This document shows positions 1 through 11,364 of a DNA stretch of 64,000 nucleotides, piece by piece. Every line of letters begins with the position of its first letter. Position 1 is the first letter of the stretch. The stretch lies in NCBI GenBank assembly GCA_014925825.1, contig JACGCK010000186.1, positions 1 to 64,000 of the forward strand, written 5' to 3'. Position numbers and translations under genes: made by a program. The notes under the pieces were generated by a model that saw nothing but the letters and a program-made list of their open reading frames with translations, made no database searches and was not told where the DNA came from. Origin of the DNA: Pholiota molesta (lineage: Eukaryota > Basidiomycota > Agaricomycetes > Agaricales > Strophariaceae).

Positions 1-345
1 CTTTTGTATTCCGCTACCGCCTCGTCCAAGGTTTTACTAGCGCGTTGTAATTTCGCCTCCCAGTCCCGTTCGGCCCGCGAAATGAGCTCGTATATCGGGT
101 GTGGGCCTTCTTGATTGACTTCTAGCAAACCGTTCGGGCGATATCGATGCTTCCCTAACGCGCGTTCCGGCTTTTGGGTGGGTTCACAATGGCGGTGGGA
201 GGCGGAGGAAAGTCGAAGAAGAGTCTGCATCCTGGCTAGATTGTGGTGCGAAGATCGTCAGAGCTCGATGAAGACGAAGGCGGTGACAAGGATATAAGAA
301 GAGTTTGAGAGTCCTTCGCGACTTCAGGCCCCAGAGCGACATGGT
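1..345 (-). pseudogene. Decayed N-terminal fragment of a CAP10-type (GT90) glycosyltransferase, cut by the left window edge
   Basis: The minus-strand reading of about 1-170 contains GLLEVNQEGPHPIYELISRA followed by ERDWEAKLQRASKTLDEAVA. This closely resembles the stem region that precedes the CAP10 domain in basidiomycete GT90 glycosyltransferases, which act in the secretory pathway. Upstream of it a hydrophobic stretch (LVTAFVFIEL, near 255-285) looks like the usual signal anchor. That stretch, the following SDDLRTTI-like piece and the GLLEV piece lie in different frames and are separated by stop codons, with no convincing intron between them. I therefore read it as a frameshifted copy. The catalytic domain would lie left of position 1 and cannot be judged. 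A real gene with an unusual 5' end is the alternative. Confidence 0.55.
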
Positions 346-711
346 GGAAGAAATTCAAGGCGGGACAGAGTTTAACATCAAGCCTCTTGAACATATTCAA
401 GATGGGAAAGTGGTTGAAGATGCACGCTGCGTGGATATTGGCGAATCGGCGAATTACATAATGATGACCTCTCACTATTCCGTTTCAGGGCGCTAAACGT
501 GCATTGATAACCAAAATACTCAACTATTTATCACATCGTATGTGACTGAGCGGACAACATCACTGGCATCTCGAGGTTCAACATGATACACGTAGCCTGT
601 AAAATTTCAGGGCATAAATCAACATCACGAAGATGCAAGGTGGAAAAAATTGTGACGAAATGGCATCTCTGCCTCGCCTCGCTTCATCAAGCCGCATCAA
701 CCTCCACTGAT

Positions 712-1288
712 TCAAGAAACAGAGGAACCGCAATCCCGGACTCCCAGGACACCTTCACACTCTCGAAGCGAATACGCTTCCCCCGCCACGGTACCAGCCA
801 CAAAGGACATAACACCTGCACTTTCGCCCGGCCCTTGCTCCGCGAAACACCCCGTGTTCACGACAACTGCGGGGGCGATGTCTATCCACCATCGTACATG
901 ATCTCCTATCGTCCACAATCTGCCTGCCCGCCACACGAGGTGGGGAGCGACAGGGATATACTGGAGTGAAAAGACCGTCATGGGTGACGAAGCGAAATAT
1001 TTCGTCTCTCGCCGAGCGTTCAACCGATCGCTCGCTCACGCAATCCAAACACGGCGACTCCGCTCGTTTTCTTGTACGTGCATAAAGCCTGAAATCCAGC
1101 GACATGCATCCAGCACCATCGAATACCCTCCCCAATACGCAGCCCAAAGTTTCTGGTACCACACACTCGCCGCCCAAAGGGTGTGCATAACCAGCGCCCA
1201 GACCCACAGTCGGTCCAAGGATGTGCCCATCATTGACCGCGAGAACGAATCTCTGTTGAAACAATCCCGAAGGGAGTAACAACTTCAA
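712..1288 (-). other. Unrecognised minus-strand coding-like segment, possibly a remnant
   Basis: Two overlapping minus-strand frames look protein-like. One (about 1036-1233) reads SLDRLWVWALVMHTLWAASV and then a segment rich in aromatic residues, compatible with membrane helices. The other (712-1023) contains FSLQYIPVAPHLVWRAGRLW. I cannot join them with good splice sites, and I recognise no family. They may be separate exons of one membrane protein gene or decayed fragments. The stretch from about 300 to 700 shows nothing I can support. Confidence 0.2.
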
Positions 1289-1880
1289 TGATAGGTACTT
1301 GGATCAACGTGCAGGCAGAGGCTGCCTGGATATGTGCGTATGCAGCAAAGAATCTAAGGACAAACACATGGTTCATAGAGTACCGGCAGCGCCAGAGATA
1401 TCAGCTAGACGAGAAACCGGCCCATGCATAGAAAACCAAGAAAAGCCTCCAATGTCAAGCGTTCGGGTCTTAGCAATTGACTGATAACGAGATAATGAAA
1501 TCGCTTGTCGCGCCCAAGTGGTACAGGCCAATTCAAGATCCCCAATTTCCACTGTGTATAACAGTGCGTCAAGAAGACCAAGCAGAAGTGAGGAATGGGT
1601 TACTCATGCAGGCAGGCAGCCGTGGGCGGCCTTCTTGTATTAGAAGGGCCAAAGTTGGGGGCGTGAAGCATCTGAAGAAGAAAACGGCCCATGAGAAGTG
1701 AATCAATGAAGGAGGATTGAAACATGCTAATGAAACGTTGAGCCCAATGCCGTACCAAGGCGCCATGGAGTCCAGATGCACACGGTCGCTGGTTTTTTGT
1801 CTTTCTGTGTGTATATCCTCGTATAGCATGTGCCGCATCGATTCCATGATCCTCGAATAATCATCTACGCAACCATGAAG

Positions 1881-3075
1881 ATTTCATGCGTTCGCCGACG
1901 CTTCTGGACTGCTCCAGTAACCAGCCCCGCCTCCAGAAGAGACAAAAGCAGGCCACTGTAGTCCACGGCGAATGAAATCTTGCGAAAACATCGCCGGGGT
2001 TTGGGCTGAGCCCAGGGAAAGAGCCAACGGCCCGGACCACCATCTTCCTGTGTGATAACTTGCAGCTCCAAAGCGACTACGATCTCTGAAAAGCATGAAG
2101 TGCGCGCAGGATAATCGACGTGAATGAGCGACCATGGGCAATTGTGATCTCAAACGAGACCTGTGCGAGACCCATCTGCCACGTCTTTCACGATCGCGAT
2201 GAGAGTGTGCGAGGCTTCTCGATATTCCGCTCCTTCCCAATAGTCCCGCGACGCTTCTCTGGCGTAGGATTTGCAATCCCTGCATGTCCAAAGCTGGGGA
2301 TCCGTGTGTTTCCGGCATCACCTTCCCTTTTACAAGCGAAGTAGGAATGCACGCGAATCGTCTCATCCACACCTTGCGAAAATGTGAAGAGGACCGAAAC
2401 GCGGCGTTCTGTATGCAACACTTCGCAGGCAAAGGGGTCCCGAGGCGACGCAGACACAGATCTGTATGGAGAAAAGACTCGCAGACAGAGGAAGCCAAAT
2501 TACTATGCTTTCCGGAGAGGCGATAGTGGAAGGAGCTGTAAATATGTCATCGAAGGCGAAAGGCTCTCGCTGCGCTACCATGAAGTAAGAACGTGGCGCC
2601 ACGTCGATCATTAATTCTGACGCTCCTTCATGCTGCCGGCGGTTGTCACTCATTATAGACCGAGAGATCGAAGGTACGCTCCGGAAAGTTGAGTTCGGAA
2701 GAAAGTGGCCCATAACGACTTAGGGTTAGACGACACTTCTGGGGGAAGTGGATCATGTTGGCTGGATAGAGACATTCGAGGTGGAACCGCATTAGCACAT
2801 GCTTGAGGTTGCCTGGAGCGTTGAAGGCAGTTGAAAGAGCAGCTTTCCTTTGTGTGTGGTGGTCTGGACGGGGTTCATGGGTGTTTGGGTATAAACGCCG
2901 TGTTTTCAGAAAATTCGCAATTAGAACAAGGAAACAAATAACGCGTACACAAAGGACCAACCATGAGCAAATAAGTCCCAGCCACATACGTGTTCCTCCG
3001 AGTCTCTCAAGTTCCTCTACGACCTCTTCCGACTCTCCCTGACTCCGTTTGACTCTCCATGTCCTTGGACTCGAC
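1881..3075 (-). CDS. Putative multi-exon gene of unknown function
   Basis: Minus-strand exons with plausible splice sites can be followed. A first exon starts with ATG near 3075 (MSSPRTWRVKRSQGESEEVV...) and ends at a GTATGT donor near 2993. A second contains LPPEVSSNPKSLWATFFRTQ. A third begins at ELMIDVAPRSYFMVAQREPF and continues AFDDIFTAPSTIASPES. Later exons contain DYWEGAEYREASHTLIAIVK and EIVVALELQVITQEDGG before a stop near 1881. Frames alternate across 44-75 bp introns. Not every junction keeps phase in my reading, so the exact model is uncertain and the gene may be partly decayed. No known domain was recognised. Confidence 0.35.
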
Positions 3076-3721
3076 ATTTGCCCATTTTGTTGATAACATA
3101 CAGAAATCAATTATTTAATCAAGTCCGAGGTGGATGGATATTTAAGGTTAGGCAGTTTACGCGACCGCATTCGTCACGAATTCACTATTTCACAAGCGAA
3201 CTCTAATTCAGGTACTCCTTTCGGGCACTCTGTCAGCATATGTTCATATGGAATGCCATAGTCTGCCGTTCACTCCTCCAAAGATCATTCACTCTGTTGC
3301 CATTACCTTTTGGATCTGATCGCTGATGAAACGATGACCAGTGCTCTGACTGGAATAAGTAAGCACTGCTCTTTATGAAAATTTACCACAGTTACTTAAA
3401 ATCAAATCAGCACTGCCTGGGAGCCATCTTCTCGCACGCGATCTACATTCTAGACGGAATTTTAGCGTGCATCTAACCCACGCACGGATAAGCCAATGTC
3501 TTGACCGAATAAGATCACTTCCTTGTCACTTCCACGTTCCTACAAGCTGTCAGGTCTGCGAGGGCCCTGTACATATGCAATTTGTGCTCGGAAGCTACCT
3601 TTTTAAAGCCAGGCATGATGGCGGTGTTCTTTTCCTCTTGCCACATACACTCCGCTGCTTCATGTCCTTCTCTATTTCATAGCTTCCTTGCGTAGACTTG
3701 GTGTTGCTTTTTCGCCCATTC
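3076..3721. other. Intergenic stretch, nothing supported
   Basis: Short frames only, no conserved motif. The 3' part presumably holds the promoter of the first gene of the membrane-protein array. Confidence 0.5.
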
Positions 3722-5286
3722 ATGGCTTCTGCCTTTGGGGAGCCGAGGCAAACACTAGGCTTGGATCCAAGTATTTGGTCGGACATAACACTGGCGGAAT
3801 ACGTCAGCGCGTACATGGCGAGTACCACCTCTTGTTATCTCCCACCGCTGTGAAACTCATCAACAGGCAGTTTAAAACCTTCTTGTACGGTGAGTCTTCA
3901 ATAAGACCTTTCCTACGTTACGATACTGACCCAGCCCCTGTTCATCGACTTAGGACTATATACGAGTTTGATATTCTTCGGTATCTATCTCCAAAGCATT
4001 AACCGAAGAACTTTACGATGGACGTTTATTATCATTGGACTCTGCATGTTTACGATCTCAACCGCCGATATCACTATATCGCTGGTTTTTCTCTTCCATT
4101 ATTCTCTAAAGGGTCGGAAGGTCCCAATCCTACATCCCAATCCTAACCGATTATTCTTCATTACCAACAAGTACGTCTATTCATTATGTTAAGCGCTATT
4201 ATTTAATCGCGCTTACGCTCCCTAGCTTAATTTCGCAGTCCGTCGTAGTATGCAAAGCGTCAACATTTAATTACTTTGCGGCGTAATGAACTGACATCGG
4301 ACAGATATATCGCTGCTACATGGTCTGGAGACGGAGGCGCCTAATAGTCATCGCATCGAGTTGTTTTCTCGTCTCTTCAACAGGTACGCATCGAACATCA
4401 TTTTACAAGTATATTAATCATTTAATGACTGTCAGTTATTGGCGATGTATTCGCCATATCAACTTCATCACGCGTTCGAGGATTGTCATTTGTCAATCTC
4501 TGGATGGCGTTTGCTCTCAGCGCCTGCCTATCAGTGCTTACTGGTATGTGCCTAAAGTTTGAGTGATTCTTGCGCGTAGTATTTGACTTGACTTCTATTT
4601 GAAAAGCTGGCCGAATATATTGGTCTGCAAGACGAGCAAGCAACGTTCTTGGGCCTGATAGTCCTAGAAGATACTATTCTATATTTGCCATAATGTGAGT
4701 CACCGATGGACCGTCATGATTTCCTTTGCCAAAACATAGACCTAAACCCATCTCCATTCGATATAGCATCGACGCGGGTGCTATTTATCCTCTCTATCTA
4801 TTACTAGACTTGGTTGTCAAGACCGTAAGTTGTCGTCTGTTATTTCGACGATGTCGTATACACTGGCCTAGAACTTATGATTCTCTACTAGGTTATTCTT
4901 GATGCGGGGTTGAATCAGATCGTTGTAGGTCAAAGTCGCCTATACGTCGCGCATCTATCATCCTAACACTTGACTAGGGTATAACTCCTACTCTGATCAT
5001 CTCCCAGCGGGCCTTCGGAGCGTGTATTCAAAACGCTGGGACATCAATGCCAACGTACGGTGAAGAAGCGGCGCGGTCGAGCCCCAGCACGCCGGTTCTA
5101 GACTCCATTTTCAGCCTGGCGGTGACGCCTGTTCCCAGCGCCCAGACACCGCCCGACAGCCACTCGGGCGACCTTCCGACGCCCTCTTCGCAGGGGGACA
5201 TGACAACGAACCTGTATGACCTGGATGTTAATGATCATAATGCCTCCTTTATTCTGTCAATTCGTGGACTATCCTGCGAAAGATAG
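3722..5286 (+). CDS. Multi-pass membrane protein, array copy 1 (Agaricomycete-specific family)
   Basis: Ten exons: 3722-3810, 3867-3889, 3954-4170, 4226-4247, 4305-4383, 4436-4543, 4607-4694, 4767-4824, 4892-4924 and 4978-5286. They sum to 1026 bp, giving 341 residues. The product begins MASAFGEPRQTLGLDPSIWS and shows a chain of hydrophobic helices: FKTFLYGLYTSLIFFGIYLQ, the TFIIIGLCMFTISTADITIS helix, IYRCYMVWRR, AGRIYWSARRASNVLGP and VILDAGLNQIVGITPTLIIS. It ends in a hydrophilic Ser/Pro tail. This layout is typical of a large, functionally uncharacterised family of seven-helix-like plasma membrane proteins in mushrooms; no ligand or role is established. Exon lengths 217, 22, 79, 88, 58 and 33 recur in copy 3, which shows common descent by tandem duplication. 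Confidence 0.82.
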
Positions 5287-6536
5287 CAATGCGCGCTTAT
5301 CCTGAACGGTGAGTTATTCGTGATGCTCTGTGACCCTAGACGGTCTCCGAGAGTCGGAGACCTCTGAGGATATTTGCTGTGCAACTGCGCCTCGGGAACG
5401 TTGCGGGTCATTGCCCGTTGGAGCCTGCCCTCATGGCCGTACAATGCCTATGTTTCTCACTGGCTGTCGGTTGATCGTACCCCGTGGCAGGTATTAAGCC
5501 TACAGGCGCCCACGCAATGAAAACTGCCCCCTTCGTGCGTAATGTGCGCCAAAATTTTTCATGGCCGATTACGTCACTGCTGCCTCGCTACTGAAGCATA
5601 CTACGAACCATTTCTGGCGAACATTTTGTTCGTGTCGGATTTCACGCGCACTGTGTGGCAGGAGGACTGTACTTCATACTTTCGGAATGTATTGTCTTGT
5701 ATTATTGTTAACTCTTGGCAGACCTCTTCTCACATTTGCTCCAATCCTGTTTCCTGTGCGAAGCGGCTTGACCAGGACTCGAAAATGATACCGCATGGTG
5801 CTACAATGAGTCTCATTCATTGGCCAACCATATAATTGTTCGTATATCGTTTCTTACCCTATAGGGTCGTATCTTCATCTCCGGGGAATTTTTCAATGAA
5901 ACTTTCTCATTTATTACGCACCAATAGGCACCAAGATAACGTCAAGATAAGTACACGCACAGCAACACTCTCGCCACTAAACTCTTGCGTTTCGGGTCCG
6001 ATTTCGCCAACCTTTCTTCAAGGCTGAGGTCGAACTCGGAACCTGATGCGTGCCAGTCCTCAAGTTCGCGCACCAATTTGGATCGTCGCCAACAAAACCG
6101 AAGACGCGTATGAACGCCAGCGGCCTATCTGGAAGTGTTTATGCAAGAGCGCTGTCGGGCCTCATTTATATACTGGGATGATATTCACCCGGCTCCAAAT
6201 AATAAAACTTGGCCTGGCTTTTTTCTCGAACGGCTCATCAGTTCCCGGTGAGTATATCTGTCCGACAGGACAAAGTCCGTCGATGTTTTACAGAGCGCTC
6301 ACCATAAGCAGTAGCGGATTCACACAATCCGGCTGAATATAGCTCTGCCCCACAATTTCGCTGACGTCTTCCCCTTTGTGGCTTGATGCTCGACAGGCCT
6401 CGGGGTATTTTTGGCTCTCCCGCAGCCAGTTTTCTCTCGAGGAAGTGATGTTAATTGCTTGGCATTGGCAATTGCATTACTGCACGCCTTTCCACCCCAC
6501 CCTCTAGGCGTTTGGAAATCCCTCTCATTCGCGCAG
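5287..6536. other. Intergenic region between array copies 1 and 2
   Basis: Contains only short frames. One near 5561-5788 reads MADYVTAASLLKHTTNHFWR and a following hydrophobic piece, which could be the remains of a further array copy. It lacks the LEVFLYG and AGRIWW signatures of the family, so I do not call it. Confidence 0.4.
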
Positions 6537-8047
6537 ATGGGCATCCCCCGCAGGCCCCTTGAGCTTCTCAGTCGAGCAGCGACTCTGGCGCTTCACCGGC
6601 CACTTATCCCATTCCTGAAGGAATCTTGGACTTCGAAATCCAAGTGGCCAGCAATCATAGTATGTCGAAATCTGCCTTATGGGTTGACCTTCTGTTATTC
6701 ATGACGCTTTTTGTCAGCTTGAGGTTTTTCTATATGGTACGCTCCTAATCCCCTTATTTCTACTAGTAGGTGGTTATCGAAACACGCTCTTTTCCAACAG
6801 GTATCTATGTCGTTCTATTCGGTTGTTGCACATACACGCTATGGCGGCAGAAGGTCGTGCGGCGGACGCTTTTTGTCATTACCTCGATACTATTTTTTCT
6901 GGCGAGTGCGGATATCATCGTCGCGGTATACTTTTTCTTTCGATTCGTGGACAAGAGCAGTCAGAAGCCCAGCCCCACTCCCACTGGTCCCCATGAAACT
7001 TGGAATAAGACGCTCGAGGTCAAATTCGCTGTTTATGTGGTCGCAAAGTATGTCCTTCGCCCACCGCACTGGATTTCTTGTTCCACGATCTTAACGACTA
7101 GAAAATGATTAGCGCCATCGCTAGTGGCCTTCTAGTGGGTAACGATGATAAGTTGGCGTTCATCACAACGCTGATTCCTTGGTGATTAGATCCAACGTTG
7201 TTATACCATTTGGGAGAACAAGCGTATAATAATCGCACCGATTGCACTAGTCGTTATTGGCACAGGTATGTTTATGGACTCGACTATACTTCTGCTAGAT
7301 ATCTAACCATTGCTAGTGACCAGCTTTGTGTCAATAGGCGCCACCCATCTGGGAGATAAACTGTTAGCTGCTAGCTTCATTACATCTGCGGCTGCGAATC
7401 TTTCGGTTACATTTTTAATCGGTACGTAGTGGTTATCTTTGACCGAGTTATTTGGTTCTCACACTCTCATATAAATCAGTCACTCGAATATTGTGGACTG
7501 CACAAAAAGTTAGAGGTGCTGTGACGATGGATATGTCTAGGATAATCGGCTATATCCTGTCTCTACTGTGAGTTTTTTCTGGCTGATTCCCTTCTCCGAG
7601 ATTTTGATGCTCTTTGCCCGAACGATTAGACTTGACTCGGGAGCATTGTACAGTCTCTCGATTGTTTTATACCTCGTTTTCCATACCGTGAGTGGAAAAG
7701 CCAAGCGCTTTCGATATTCACAAACAAACCCTCTTTCTCCAGCTTGTGATAGACGCTTCTTTGACACAAATAGGGGTGAATACTTACGTCCTCGTGGGTT
7801 GATCTTCGAGTACTAAACACTCCTACAGAGCATCACAGCAACCGCGATGATTTTACGAAATTCACATACATGTGAACCACTTGGTATGGACAATGCTTCA
7901 TTTACTGCGAGCGTAGTACGCCCAGAAATGCGAACGCCAGAGCCCGTATACTCGCGCACCCAACACGGAGCGCCAAGTTCTTTCATTGGAGCGAGAGAAG
8001 GTGGAATTAGTGAGGATAGGATTAGCATTGACTCTGAGTACAAGTAG
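6537..8047 (+). CDS. Multi-pass membrane protein, array copy 2
   Basis: Exons 6537-6659, 6718-6736, 6801-7047, 7113-7134, 7190-7265, 7317-7421, 7480-7567, 7630-7687, 7743-7775 and 7829-8047 give 329 residues in frame. Diagnostic segments are LEVFLYGIYVVLFGCCTY (split by an intron after FLY), a hydrophobic FVITSILFFLASADIIVAVY helix, IQRCYTIWENKRIIIAPIAL, TRILWTAQKVRGAVTMDMSR and LDSGALYSLSIVLYLVFHT. The tail ends DRISIDSEYK. Intron positions match copies 1 and 3; exon 3 is 30 bp longer, lengthening one loop. The first exon is the weak point. The ATG at 6537 is the only upstream start that keeps phase with the strong GTATGT donor at 6660, but another frame over the same bases also looks coding, so the N terminus may be misread or altered. 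Confidence 0.75.
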
Positions 8048-8830
8048 CTGCCAAGTGTATATATACTGGACTTCCATAACATAGATGTAAAACGACTACA
8101 ACCGGACTCTAAAAGTGTGAACACTCGGGAGGTACCGAGTCTGAATCCCATAGCGGTTATACGTCTATTTACTTTTATCTTATCGGACGCGGGAGAGTCT
8201 TAGCCGGTTCGAAATGAAAAGCCGTGTCTTTCATACATGGAATGAGCTGACTGGTCCCCGAGTACTGCCTAAAATGATAAACTCTTTCTGTATCTTTGTT
8301 CAGCAAGAAAGTCGAGGAAAAGGTAAGGTGTTAGACTTCACTGTCACTTGCATGATTCGTTGGAATAATAATCAATAATGAGTATCATTTATCGCCACTC
8401 CACGAGACAGAACTTCTCCTCGTGAGACTATGACCAGCATTTCTGGGAGCAACTCTGAACATTAATTCTGCGACGCATGGTCCTTGGCAAAGAGCTTGGT
8501 GAGCTTGCTTGGCTGGGCTTGCCAAAATTGCAAACATGTACTCACAGATCCATCTAAAAGCACCGGCAATGATTAATGATTCCCATCACGTCCTTGCCGT
8601 TTGTCAATCTGACACTCCCACCTCCTCCCACCAATACATCATGGTTTATAAGTAGATCCCGTTGTATGGGTATGAGAGTTTGCGAACGAAGTCGGGCTAT
8701 TCTCCCACTCCTTCTCTCCTACCTTCACGTCGGGACGATAACGCTGTCTCTTTTCTGCTCTACTCCAGCGGTACATCCATATCCACATTCTGTATCCTCG
8801 CTCTAAGGGCATAGGCCCAACCATCTTACT
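8048..8830. other. Intergenic region between array copies 2 and 3
   Basis: No coding signal beyond short frames. It presumably contains the terminator of copy 2 and the promoter of copy 3. Confidence 0.5.
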
Positions 8831-10430
8831 ATGGCGAACTTTCTAATGCACTCGTGGACTTCAAGAAGTAATCGTGACGGTCGATTGGGCATCTCAGTTA
8901 TACAAATCCCCGACAACGATTCAGATCCAGACTCTGTAGCGAGCGCTCTCCCTGATGGTTATTATTCGTTGAACAAGTACAGTGCGGCGGTTCTGGTAAA
9001 TATCATGTTTTTCCTGCAGTGTGTTCGACTAATCACTAATGCAATCGTTAGTTTGAAGTTTTTCTATATGGTATATCTTGGCAAGGCAAAACGAAGTCAA
9101 GAGATTGCAGCTCATAAATTCTTCAGGAATCTACTCCACGCTGTTTGCTATCTGCATACGAGTGCTCCTCAAAAACAAAAGAACAACCCAACGGGTTCTA
9201 CTAGCCTGCGCCATGATCATGTTCTCTCTTGCCACAGTGGACGTCGTACTGGAGTTGAGCTTTTTGTTCTGGTTTGTGGTGAAGAACGACACAATACCAG
9301 ATCCCGACCTTCACTTCAAGTTCCTCATCTACATTACGAGCAAGTGAGTTCTACAGTACTGTTCTTGAACTCCTATCTTGATACTCATTTGGGATATTAG
9401 TGTTATCGCTGATAGCTTAGTGGTATGTTCAGTCCGCTGACCCCTCCTGTCGTCCCTCTAACTTCGCGCGGCTCAGATTTACCGCTGCCATGCTGTCTGG
9501 AATAGAAGCAAGCGCGTGATCATCCTTCCTTGCATCTTACTTATTTGTGGATCAGGTAATTAAGCTGTTCATCCTGTTCGTTGTGAATTTGCCCTGACAT
9601 TACGTTGAATATTCCAGCTTGTGGCTACGGCTTTATTGCGGTGTCTAAGGAGGAATACCGCTTCCGCAAGCTGCTTGTGGCATTCCTCTTCACAACTGTG
9701 ACATTGAACTTGCTGGTTACCGCCTTAATGGGTACGCCGTTCTCACGTATACGCTCATTCCGCGCTCTTAAATGAACTCTATTAGCGGGCCGTATCTGGT
9801 GGATTGCAAGGAAAGCCCGCTCTATCCTTGGACCAGGTTTATCGTCAAAATACAACACGATGATTGGCATCATGTAAGTACTCAAGGATGCGCGGTGATT
9901 CGGACGAATGCTCACGCCAAACCCAACAGCGTGGAATCTGGTGTCATCTACTCAATATATGTCGTTTTGGACGTGGTTTTTCCAGACGTACGTACGCAAC
10001 TTCACATGATATCGCATCCGTCTCATGTAGTCTTCTACTCAGCTTATCCTGGATGCGGGACTGGCCCAAGTCGTGGTAAGTCTTGCTTAACCCCACCTTT
10101 CAACCACCTTTCTTCAGCTTTTTTCTCTACATGCTAATGCATGTCATTTAGGGAATCGTGCCGACACTTATTATAGTACAAATCGGCCTTGGCCGAAATG
10201 CCCATGACGTTGATACATCGGCCAGCATGGTACGAACCGACGCAAGGGCAACTTTGGCGACAACAACAAACGAGTATAGCTACGATGCGCCGCCATCAGG
10301 TTCCCCACCGCCAATGTCGCCGATCTCGCTCCCACCAGTAAGCTTTTCGCCGCAGACAGTGCAGCGAGGGACACGGACATACGAATCACATCCGGACAGA
10401 GAGTCGGATGCCGAATGTGGCTATCTATGA
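8831..10430 (+). CDS. Multi-pass membrane protein, array copy 3
   Basis: Exons 8831-8995, 9052-9070, 9127-9343, 9401-9422, 9477-9555, 9618-9731, 9786-9873, 9930-9987, 10043-10075 and 10152-10430 sum to 1074 bp, giving 357 residues. The N terminus is acidic (IQIPDNDSDPDSVASALPDG). Family signatures follow in order: FEVFLYGIYSTLFAICIRVL, VLLACAMIMFSLATVDVVLE, FLIYITSN, IYRCHAVWNR, AGRIWWIARKARSILGPGLS, VIYSIYVVLDVVF and LILDAGLAQVVGIVPTLIIV. The C-terminal tail is rich in Ser and Pro and ends SDAECGYL. Exons 3, 4, 5, 7, 8 and 9 have the same lengths as in copy 1. Same orientation and even spacing along the array indicate unequal crossing-over duplicates. Confidence 0.85.
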
Positions 10431-11364
10431 CAGGACCTTTGCTTCATGATATGTATGGAGTCGAGAGAGATTGACGCGGTAGGGCTACGCGCATTGGGGT
10501 AGGAGACCAAGTATATTTCGGAATCCGGGATTAAGGGAGTCGGTATTTCCTGCCCCCAAATCAAATCCCGAGATGAACTTTCTCTATTCAGAGAATGGCC
10601 TTGCCTATCTGTGGAGGCTCTCCAGATATTCTTACGACACCAGGACGGTTGTACGGTTGTACCCCTATTATTATTATTGTAATTTTCTGTTGGTTCAGAT
10701 CATAGACAGCATGTACGCATGTATTATCAGCACACCCTCACATTCTTTTGCATTTTGTAATATGCAGCCTGAATCCATGTCTTGTATCTGGATTTAGACC
10801 CATTTCGTTCCGAACTTTGCCACTTAAATACGGTCCAGGCAGTGCGGCTCAAGATCACACACACATTGAGGTAGCATGGGCGCGCACTTGCTCGTTAGAA
10901 AATCTAGGTTTGTACATAGTAAAATATCATGAGAGTAGTACGTAGTCGCAGACTTGCCGCAGATTCAAGTTGGACTCGATCGAGCATACAAAATTTCAAA
11001 ATTTTGTCACGTCTTTATGAATTCTTATACTCGAACCACATCATATTGACATGATCATCATCGGATCTTCAGTCAATGTTTCAATCTTTCAGTAATCCTC
11101 CTAGTAAAAAACTTGACTTGTGCTTATTTCTGCTTATCATCTCAGCGGCGAGGGTACGGCCATATCATGCCGCAATTGCCGCCTCGGAAGGCTGTCCATC
11201 TCAGAACGTCAAGGACACGAGGCCACACACATGGACCTGCGTGAGAGCCCACTGACACGAGAACCTCGGAGAACGGGAGAGATTCGCAATGGGCCACCGC
11301 CAATGATGGGAATCCTCGTCCCTGAGTGTCATCCCAGTTGATTTGACTCCTGCTTACTTTTACC
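10431..11364. other. Intergenic region
   Basis: No convincing gene. It is AT-rich, with a short ATT run near 10,667-10,678. Confidence 0.5.

Noticed and set aside
5542..5835. A fourth membrane-protein gene between array copies 1 and 2
   Set aside because: Hydrophobic but without the family's signature segments or exon structure.
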